In this document: positions 1 through 5,820 of the stretch, piece by piece
Position numbering within the stretch: position 1 is the first letter of the stretch
Layout: every line of letters begins with the position of its first letter
NCBI GenBank assembly: GCA_934230115.1
Contig: CAKQEI010000080.1
Location: 1-9,578, forward strand
Length of the DNA: 9,578 bases
Direction: 5' to 3'
DNA from: an uncultured Prevotella sp.
Lineage (GTDB): Bacteria; Bacteroidota; Bacteroidia; Bacteroidales; Bacteroidaceae
Notes under the pieces: generated by a model
What the model was told of the DNA's origin: nothing
Seen by the model: the letters and a program-made list of their open reading frames with translations, nothing else
Databases searched by the model: none
Program-made: the position numbers and the translations under genes

Positions 1-94
1 GAATTATGCGCTGTTATGTGCATAAATATTTAAATCTCTGTTAATTTTATTCAAAAATTTATTATAGCTCATATTCAGATTGTTGTTTATCACA
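1..94. other. Non-coding 3' flank of the operon
   Basis: AT-rich sequence after the stop codon of the last gene. The only structure seen is a weak inverted repeat (TTATGC at 4-9, GCATAA at 20-25, 10-base loop). No GC-rich hairpin with a T-run is present, so there is no support for transcription ending here. The operon may continue beyond the left edge, for example into a beta-galactosidase, which is the usual partner of GH53; that continuation is inference. Confidence 0.5.
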
Positions 95-1201
95 TTAATA
101 ATTGTTATCGCTTCGATAGTCGGCGAAGTTTTTCATTGCCTTCACCACCTTTCCAGTGTGGTTGTTGAATAGACCACGATTTATCCAACTGCCAATGACT
201 TTCTTTCCACTTTCGTTTTCTTCAGGAAACCACCAATATAATCCAGTCACTTTAGGATGCTTCTTGAGCATATCCACAAGTTCCTTAGTGAATTGAGCCT
301 GACCATCTTCCGTTATAGGATACAAATCAGAGTGTTCGTCCTTCGATTTCGCCCATCTGTCGTTGTCGTGAGAGTAATAGAACGCAGTCTCTACAATCAT
401 AATATCCTTCTTAGGGAAATCAACAGCGAGTGAGTCGAGCGTTCGTGAGAGGTTGGGTATGTCCTTGTGCCACATAGGATAGTAGGACAGCCCTATTATA
501 TCATAATCCACATTATGGTTGCGCAAGCGCATATAGTAGTTCTTTGTCGCGTCCCAATCGCCCGCATGTTCTGTGTGTATGATGATGCGTGCATTGGGGC
601 ACACCTCACGACACGCAAGCACACCACTCTTCAGCAAATCGGTCAGCACATCCCAGTTCTTTTCGTCAAACGGGTCGGTCTTTGCTGTTGGCCAAAGCAT
701 TCCGAAAGTAATCTCATTGCCCACTTGTATCAAGTCGGGAGCACAACCATTCTTCTTCAGATGTCTCAAGGCATGTGCCGTATGCTCATAAACAGAATCA
801 CAGAGTTGTACTGGTGAGCATTTCATCCACGCTTTTGGAGTGAACTGCTTGCCAGGGTCGGCCCAAGTGTCGGAATAGTGAAAGTCGAGCATAAGATTCA
901 TGCCTGCTTTCTTAATCTGCTTGCAGAGCGGAGTGATATAGTTGAGGTCTTGGCAAACACCCTCATCCTTATTTTCTGACGGAGCGTCTGCGGGGTTCAC
1001 AAAGAGGCGCACACGAGCCGCGTTCCATTTATTGTCTTTTGCTATCTTAAGCAACGGACGTGCTTTGCCGTTAGCGTCAATGAATTTTGTCCCTGCCTTT
1101 TCATAAGTTGGAAGAAGGGAGATGTCGCCGCCAAGCATACGTGTCTGGGCTTTGGTTGTCGAGAATGACAATAGGAGTAAAAATGATAAAATGAACTTCA
1201 T
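95..1201 (-). CDS. GH53 endo-beta-1,4-galactanase, predicted periplasmic
   Basis: Arabinogalactan endo-beta-1,4-galactanase, 368 aa, close to a single GH53 catalytic domain. The family hydrolyses beta-1,4-galactan with retention through a (beta/alpha)8 barrel (clan GH-A). The N-terminus is a classical signal peptide (Lys2, hydrophobic run, cleavage likely after TKA at residue 18) with no lipobox cysteine, so the protein should be soluble in the periplasm. Visible motifs: GGDIS (24-28), NAARVRLFVNP (60-70), DFHYSDTWADPGKQ (106-119), QVGNE (159-163), GLSYYPMWH (237-245), VETAF (270-274) and YWWFPE (322-327). By family knowledge E163 is the acid/base and E271 the nucleophile; both are present. 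It is the last gene in the window, 77 bases after the other GH53. The paralogues are clearly divergent, so this is not a recent tandem duplication. Its likely job is trimming galacto-oligosaccharides after import. Confidence 0.93.
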   Translation of the reverse strand: MKFILSFLLLLSFSTTKAQTRMLGGDISLLPTYEKAGTKFIDANGKARPLLKIAKDNKWNAARVRLFVNPADAPSENKDEGVCQDLNYITPLCKQIKKAGMNLMLDFHYSDTWADPGKQFTPKAWMKCSPVQLCDSVYEHTAHALRHLKKNGCAPDLIQVGNEITFGMLWPTAKTDPFDEKNWDVLTDLLKSGVLACREVCPNARIIIHTEHAGDWDATKNYYMRLRNHNVDYDIIGLSYYPMWHKDIPNLSRTLDSLAVDFPKKDIMIVETAFYYSHDNDRWAKSKDEHSDLYPITEDGQAQFTKELVDMLKKHPKVTGLYWWFPEENESGKKVIGSWINRGLFNNHTGKVVKAMKNFADYRSDNNY

Positions 1202-1227
1202 TGCTTTACTAATTTAAATAATGTGTA

Positions 1228-1257
1228 GGCGGCCACGGCATCACTGTCGCAGCCACC
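1228..1257 (-). other. Intercistronic stem-loop before the second GH53 gene
   Basis: The transcript can pair GGTGGCTGCG with CGTGGCCGCC (10 bp including three G-U pairs) around a 10-base loop. It lies about 27 bases upstream of the ATG at 1201. No T-run follows, so an intrinsic terminator is unlikely; an mRNA-processing or stability element is possible. This is a sequence-level prediction only. Confidence 0.45.
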
Positions 1258-1278
1258 AGAATCAACTAATATTTCCTT

Positions 1279-2334
1279 CTATTTCTTTTCATTGCTGCCG
1301 AACGCGTTCAACACAGCAGTAGGTTTGCCGTTAGAGTCGAACGCTCCCTTGTTGTAGCCGTTCCATCCTCCATAGCATTCCGGTTCCCAGTAGAATATGC
1401 CAAGACACTCTGTCTTTGTCTTGCATCCGTCCACCATTTTCTGCATCATTGCATTAGCATTATCTGAGTCCCAAGACATACCTATCTCGCAAATCATCAC
1501 CTTAGTATTATAGCGCGAGGCGAGAGTAGAGATATTGGCAAGGCAATCGTCGGTCACCTTCTGCCAGTCGTTGTCCTCTGGATAGAGCGACATTCCTATC
1601 ACATCCCACTTGGCTCCTGCAGCCTTCAATCCGTCGAACATCCAGGTGTAAGCACCAAGCTCATTGCCCTTGTCGATATGTATGATGCACTGAGCTTCGG
1701 GGTAAACCGACTTGGCTGCATCATAGCCGGCATTGTTGAGGGCAGCATAATTGTCAAACTTATCGTTGCTCACAAGACCGAGCGGCCAAAGCATACCCAC
1801 ACGTGTCTCGTTGCCTATCTGAATCCACTCCACGTCGATGCCATTGTCCTTAAGATACTTGAGCACGTCCTTTGTATGGTCAGCCACGGCTGTCTTCATC
1901 TTCTCAAGGTCGTCCTTATAGTCGTTCCAAGCGGCAGGAATCGTCTGCTGACCGGGGTCAGCCCATGAGTCGGAGTAGTGGAAGTCTATCATGACACGCT
2001 CACCAAGATTCTTCGCACGCCAAGCCTTTGCAAGCACGTCCTTCTTGTTGCACCAACCGTCGGCAGGGTCAACCCAAACACGAAGGCGGATAGAGTTGAC
2101 ACCGAGGTCGCGCAACAGCGTCATGCAGTCTTGCTCCGAACCCTTGGCATTGTAGAACTTCTTGCCAGAAGCCTCCATCTGAGTGAGCCAGCTCACATCG
2201 GCACCCTTGGCAAAACCAGTCATGTCGTAGGTTGGTTCTGTCTGTGGAATTGTATTGTCGTCGTCGCTGCACGAAGCGAACGTGATAAACGCGAGAGCAG
2301 CGAAGAGAAGCGGTTTAAGGAATGATTTTTTCAT
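1279..2334 (-). CDS. GH53 endo-beta-1,4-galactanase, predicted surface lipoprotein
   Basis: Second GH53 galactanase, 351 aa. The N-terminus is a lipoprotein signal peptide with lipobox FASC (lipidated Cys22), followed at once by SDDD. An acidic stretch right after the cysteine is the lipoprotein export signal of Bacteroidota, so surface exposure is predicted. GH53 landmarks: GADVSWL (44-50), SIRLRVWVDP (81-90), DFHYSDSWADPGQQ (117-130), IQIGNE (171-176), GMSLYPEDND (247-256), MICEIGMSW (280-288) and FYWEPE (314-319). E176 (acid/base) and E283 (nucleophile) fit the family's catalytic pair. The loop after the SLYP strand (EDND) differs from the YYPxWH of the paralogue, so the substrate-binding cleft may differ. 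It resembles, from memory, the BT4668 type of Bacteroides PULs. It follows the SusE-like gene after 218 bases, and likely makes the first cut in galactan outside the cell. Confidence 0.93.
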   Translation of the reverse strand: MKKSFLKPLLFAALAFITFASCSDDDNTIPQTEPTYDMTGFAKGADVSWLTQMEASGKKFYNAKGSEQDCMTLLRDLGVNSIRLRVWVDPADGWCNKKDVLAKAWRAKNLGERVMIDFHYSDSWADPGQQTIPAAWNDYKDDLEKMKTAVADHTKDVLKYLKDNGIDVEWIQIGNETRVGMLWPLGLVSNDKFDNYAALNNAGYDAAKSVYPEAQCIIHIDKGNELGAYTWMFDGLKAAGAKWDVIGMSLYPEDNDWQKVTDDCLANISTLASRYNTKVMICEIGMSWDSDNANAMMQKMVDGCKTKTECLGIFYWEPECYGGWNGYNKGAFDSNGKPTAVLNAFGSNEKK

Positions 2335-2348
2335 AATTTATAAGAAAT

Positions 2349-2383
2349 AAGCCCCACTCCACCCCTCCCCCTTACAGAGAGGG
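2349..2383 (-). repeat. GC-rich intergenic repeat copy upstream of the lipoprotein GH53
   Basis: A C-rich block on the + strand beginning AAGCCCCAC, with a short stem CCCTC (2363-2367) / GAGGG (2379-2383). It shares the AAGCCCCAC end and the CCCCTCC-type core with the block at 3979-4047 and, like it, ends about 15-25 bases from a start codon. I take it as a decayed relative of the same intergenic element, which resembles C/G-rich repeats common between genes in Prevotella genomes (recalled, not searched). Confidence 0.5.
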
Positions 2384-2453
2384 AATGAAGTAATGAGCGT
2401 TTTTGTCGTTTTGTTTTTTTCTTGTTTTAATACAGAGCTTGTTCACCGTCTTT

Positions 2454-2514
2454 TACTTGATGGAAAACGATAACGTCTTCATAAGCCAACGATAACGTCT
2501 TCATAAATCAAGTA
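2454..2514. repeat. 22-bp tandem duplication inside an inverted repeat
   Basis: The 18-mer ACGATAACGTCTTCATAA occurs at 2467-2484 and again at 2489-2506, exactly 22 bp apart; the 22-bp units (2467-2488, 2489-2510) differ at only two positions. The pair is bracketed by a perfect 8-bp inverted repeat, TACTTGAT (2454-2461) and ATCAAGTA (2507-2514). It sits in the 218-base gap between the SusE-like and GH53 genes. No consensus promoter (TAnnTTTG) was seen in this gap on the minus strand. It could be a regulator site, an RNA structure or a slippage duplication. Confidence 0.75.
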
Positions 2515-2552
2515 GGTTATTACGGTTGATACTGTTGATTTTATTGAAGTTA

Positions 2553-3956
2553 CTATTTCACCACGCTGTAGTTCCATTTCAATGTCTTCAGGTCAACCGT
2601 TACGTTCACGGTCTCGCCAGCCTTTGCACCTTCGTCGAACCAGATGTTCCATGCTCCGGCATCTGAGGACAGAGTGAAGAGGTCGCTCGGATCAGAGCCA
2701 TATACTACAGAGTTCTCGCGGTCAACAATCTTGAAGTTCTCCCAGTCGGCTGTAAGAGTATATGTACCGCTATAGGTTGTGTCGCCCGTCTTTGCAAGAT
2801 TTGCAAGGTCGATAGATACGTCGTCCTTGTTCACCATGAAGAGTTCTGAAGGATATTTTGTCTCAGGCTCATCGGTAGCTGTGAAGTCAACCTTGCCCTC
2901 AACCACCGAGTAAGTAAGGTATCCGCTGCCGTCAGCAGCCACAATTACAGTATATGTGCCAGCCTTGGCGATGTTGATGCCTGTAGAGGCAGAAGCCTGC
3001 GAGAGTTTTCCGTCAGCAGCAGCAAAGTGCAGAGTCTTCTCCTCGGCATAGTCGGTGCGTGTTGTCTTGTTATACTCCTTGCCGTCGGCATCTATGGTCA
3101 CCTTCTCATTGTCGGCTGTGGTAGTGATGTAGTAGCCCCACTGCTGACGCTTAGAATAGTAGGTCATGTCGTTGCCGTTGGCACGAATCTGCGAGAGAAG
3201 AGTTGCTGTCCATTCCATCTCCTTGGTGTCAACCTTCACAAACCAAGCACCACTACCATCAGCAAACCAGCAGTTCCAAGCATCGCTTGCGTTTGAAATC
3301 TCGAAAGCATGACCATCAACAGCATAGTTGCCCCAGGTGTCGCCCGAATATTCATAGAACCAGCAGTTGAGCCAAGCCGTTGCGTTCATGTAGCCAGTAT
3401 ACACTCCGTCTGCCTCGGGAGAGTGCAGATAGGCAATAGTATCGGTCTTGTTGGAAGCAAGCACAGCAAGTTTGGTCATGTCAACAAAGTAAGGAGTTAC
3501 CGACACACGGCACACATTACTATAATGTGGCTCCATATTGTCGCCCTCCATCGACTTAATGCGGAAGTAGAGCTGTCCTTCCACGTTCACCTGCAAGCCC
3601 AAGCTCTTTGCGAGAGTGTTAAGCTCTGTACCGGTATAGGCTTTAGAAAGAGATGTCACGGCTGTGGATGTTGCTCCCGTGAAGTCCTCCGAGGCAGAAG
3701 CCTCAACATAGGTCTTAAGCAGATTGCCTGGCACGGGATTGTTCTCGTCGCTTGAGAGCAGCGTTGGGTTCTTCCATGCGAGCTGCATCACCACCTTGGC
3801 ACGCTGACTGATGTCGAGCTTCACCTCGGATGTTGTGCTAATCAGTTCCGACGGAGCCATTCCGTCAACGTAGATTGTGTCGCCGTCGTTGTTGCAGCTT
3901 GCAAAGAACAACGCAACACAAAGGTACAAAAATATTTGATTGAATATCTTATTCAT
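2553..3956 (-). CDS. SusE/SusF-like surface glycan-binding lipoprotein
   Basis: 467-aa lipoprotein in the position of the surface glycan-binding protein of a galactan PUL (as BT4669 in B. theta). The ATG at 3956 is chosen because it gives a signal peptide directly (MNKIF, hydrophobic stretch, lipobox FFASC, Cys21); a GTG at 3986 would add ten residues ahead of it and lies in a GC-rich hairpin. The cysteine is followed by NNDGD, a plausible export signal. Residues about 36-155 look like the SusE N-terminal beta-sandwich (SELISTTSEVKLDIS; LAWKNPTL). Two later segments resemble each other and SusE/SusF C-terminal binding modules: about 160-255 (DGVYTGY; AWNCWF at 226-231; VDTKEMEW at 242-249) and about 368-467 (DTTYSGTY; AWNIWF at 435-440; VDLKTLKW at 454-461). 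Exposed Trp/Tyr in them could stack on sugars. It most likely holds galactan at the surface. Such proteins diverge fast, so the ligand is inferred from neighbours. Confidence 0.85.
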   Translation of the reverse strand: MNKIFNQIFLYLCVALFFASCNNDGDTIYVDGMAPSELISTTSEVKLDISQRAKVVMQLAWKNPTLLSSDENNPVPGNLLKTYVEASASEDFTGATSTAVTSLSKAYTGTELNTLAKSLGLQVNVEGQLYFRIKSMEGDNMEPHYSNVCRVSVTPYFVDMTKLAVLASNKTDTIAYLHSPEADGVYTGYMNATAWLNCWFYEYSGDTWGNYAVDGHAFEISNASDAWNCWFADGSGAWFVKVDTKEMEWTATLLSQIRANGNDMTYYSKRQQWGYYITTTADNEKVTIDADGKEYNKTTRTDYAEEKTLHFAAADGKLSQASASTGINIAKAGTYTVIVAADGSGYLTYSVVEGKVDFTATDEPETKYPSELFMVNKDDVSIDLANLAKTGDTTYSGTYTLTADWENFKIVDRENSVVYGSDPSDLFTLSSDAGAWNIWFDEGAKAGETVNVTVDLKTLKWNYSVVK

Positions 3957-3978
3957 AATTATTTTTTTTAAGATAAAA

Positions 3979-4047
3979 AGCCCCACCCTTCACACTCGCT
4001 GTACATACTACTCCCCTCCATACGGGGGAGGGGCTGGGGGTAGGGCT
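3979..4047 (-). repeat. Large GC-rich stem-loop between the SusD and SusE-like genes
   Basis: The transcript can pair AGCCCTACCC with GGGTGGGGCT (outer stem, + strand 4038-4047 and 3979-3988, one G-U pair), followed by TTTTTATC. An inner stem is formed by + strand 4013-4019 and 4027-4033 (CCCCTCC/GGAGGGG). The outer stem plus the T-run resembles a terminator, but the loop is long and the next start codon is only 23 bases on. It may cause partial termination or 3'-end stabilisation that keeps susC/susD transcript above the rest. It appears to be a fuller copy of the element at 2349-2383. Confidence 0.6.
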
Positions 4048-4055
4048 TCTTTTAT

Positions 4056-5630
4056 TTAATACTCCTCATTCTTCAAATTAGGATTTGCCGTAAGGTCGGT
4101 CGACGGAATCGGATAATAGTTGTACTTATTGTCTACAGCCATTCCGTCCTTTGTGCCGCCCTTCCATTCCCACACATAAGAAGAGGTGGTGAACTCGCCG
4201 AAGCGGATGAGGTCGGTGCGTCGATAGCCCTCCATATAAAGCTCACGGGCACGCTCGTCGATGATGAACTCCTTGTTGAGCTGACTCTCCTTTATGTTGC
4301 CGCTCTCGTCGCCATAGGCACGCTTGCGAAGAGCGTTGATATAGCCGATTGCCTGCTCGCGCGAACCGCCATTGCCTCCACGCACCACAGCCTCGGCATA
4401 CATCAGATAGACATCAGCCAAGCGGAAGAGAGGAAAATCGGTGGCTGCGCCATAAGAAGCGGTGTTGGATGCTGTCTCGCCATTGTCCTTGAGGTTGGTC
4501 CACTTCATGAAGAGATAGCCATCCTGCTGGTTGGTAAAGTCGCTGATATACTGCTGCTGTCCGTCGGTGAAGAACATGTAGCGGTGGTCCTTGTCGCCAT
4601 CGGCAAACTTAGCTGTAAGATTGCCACGTGAGCGGAAGTTGCCCCAAGGCGAAGCCACACCAAGGTCGGCAGAGTTCTGCGCTGTAGATGTGCTGCTTGC
4701 CGAGCCACATATAAGATAGGTGGTGGAACCGTATGTGAGCAGATGGTCGGGGTCCTGCGGCAGGGCGAAGATAATCTCGTTAGTGCGCTTGTCGTTGTCG
4801 GCATTGAAGAGCTGAGCATAGTCGCTGTTGAGCGAGTAGCCCTGGGCAATGGCATTGTTGCAAGCCTCGATGCACTCAGTATACTTGGCTGTGCCAGTGT
4901 AAACCTCGGCATTGAGATAAAGCTTTGCCAGCAATGTGTAGGCAGCTCCCTTCGAAGCCTCACCGTAAGGGCAATCGGCCTTCGAGGCAAGATTAGCCAC
5001 ACAGTCCTTCAGTTCAGACTCTATGTAGTTGAATGTCTCCTGCGGAGTGTAGCGTGGCGGAACGTAAGATCCGATAGGGTCGTTCTCTGTCACGAACGGA
5101 ATGTTGCGATAGAGGTCGAGAGCATGGAAATAGAACAAGGCACGCATGAAACGGGCCTCTGCCTGATAGCGGCGCAGCTTCTGCTGGTCGGCTTCCGAGA
5201 AAGAGGAGATCTTAGAGTCGGAGCAGTTGCGCAGAAACTCGTTGCAGAGTGTGATGTTGTAATAAATGCGGTAGTACATGTCCGACACCCAAGTGTCGTT
5301 GGCGTCCCACTTCATAAACGAGATGTTGGTCATGTCGTCGCCCGTAAGCCACGAGTAGGCCATCTCGTCGGTAGGTCCTTCCTGAAGGTTGAGGAAGGTG
5401 CGCATGTAGTTTTCGCCATGATTGGACGAATAGTCCACGCCAGAGCTTTCCTGGCCTGTGGCTGTCATCGAGGCATAAATCTTTCCAAGCACAGCCTCAT
5501 AGTTCTGCACGTTGGTGTACACCTGCTCAGAGGTGGTTTCGTTGTGAGGAAATTGGTTGAGGTCGTCGGTGCAGGCGGTGTTTAGAGTGAGAGCAGCGGC
5601 GGCGATGCAACCCAAAAAATATTTATTCAT
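4056..5630 (-). CDS. SusD/RagB-family glycan-binding outer-membrane lipoprotein
   Basis: 524 aa, normal for the family. SusD proteins cap the extracellular face of their SusC partner and capture oligosaccharides for import. The signal peptide ends in the lipobox LNTAC (Cys20), followed by TDDL, an acidic export signal. The N-terminal SusD-like part shows the typical helical TPR-like segment EARFMRALFYFHALDLYRNI (158-177) and KGAAYTLLAKLYLNAE (227-242). The C-terminal RagB/SusD part shows FPLFRLADVYLMYAEA (399-414), INALRKRA (431-438), FIIDERARELYMEGYRRTDL (455-474) and YYPIPSTDLTANPNL (505-519). No frameshift or truncation is seen. It follows the SusC gene after 190 bases. The ligand is most likely galactan oligosaccharide because of the GH53 genes; aromatic binding residues cannot be assigned by eye. 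Confidence 0.95.
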   Translation of the reverse strand: MNKYFLGCIAAAALTLNTACTDDLNQFPHNETTSEQVYTNVQNYEAVLGKIYASMTATGQESSGVDYSSNHGENYMRTFLNLQEGPTDEMAYSWLTGDDMTNISFMKWDANDTWVSDMYYRIYYNITLCNEFLRNCSDSKISSFSEADQQKLRRYQAEARFMRALFYFHALDLYRNIPFVTENDPIGSYVPPRYTPQETFNYIESELKDCVANLASKADCPYGEASKGAAYTLLAKLYLNAEVYTGTAKYTECIEACNNAIAQGYSLNSDYAQLFNADNDKRTNEIIFALPQDPDHLLTYGSTTYLICGSASSTSTAQNSADLGVASPWGNFRSRGNLTAKFADGDKDHRYMFFTDGQQQYISDFTNQQDGYLFMKWTNLKDNGETASNTASYGAATDFPLFRLADVYLMYAEAVVRGGNGGSREQAIGYINALRKRAYGDESGNIKESQLNKEFIIDERARELYMEGYRRTDLIRFGEFTTSSYVWEWKGGTKDGMAVDNKYNYYPIPSTDLTANPNLKNEEY

Positions 5631-5652
5631 TGTTTGGTCGGTTTTTAGGTTA

Positions 5653-5680
5653 GGAGGTGCGGCACGAAGCCGCGCCCTCC
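5653..5680 (-). other. Intercistronic stem-loop between the SusC and SusD genes
   Basis: GGAGG (5653-5657) pairs with CCTCC (5676-5680) and GCGGC (5659-5663) with GCCGC (5669-5673), with a small internal loop and a five-base apical loop (TTCGT on the transcript). It lies 23 bases upstream of the SusD start. No T-run follows directly on the minus strand. The rest of the 190-base gap is AT-rich and holds TAATAATTAA twice (5791-5800, 5805-5814), which I regard as low-complexity sequence. Confidence 0.55.
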
Positions 5681-5820
5681 TTGATTTAATTACACAATCA
5701 CTTATTTAGTCTTACTACTTATGTCATTCTTATTAGCAATTAGCAATCAATGGTTTAACCTCATCCATCAATGATTCAGTCTCCATCAATTAATAATTAA
5801 CAACTAATAATTAATCATTT

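Noticed and set aside
467..817. 116-codon + strand open frame opposite the soluble GH53
   Set aside because: It is antisense to conserved catalytic-domain coding sequence and has no recognisable features of its own.
3957..3986. GTG start extending the SusE-like protein by ten residues
   Set aside because: The start would lie in the GC-rich stem and put extra residues before a complete lipoprotein signal peptide; the ATG at 3956 is better.
4743..5585. 280-codon open frame on the + strand opposite the SusD gene
   Set aside because: It mirrors a strongly supported SusD coding sequence, has no recognisable domain, and its Val/Leu/Arg-rich composition is what antisense reading of such a gene gives.
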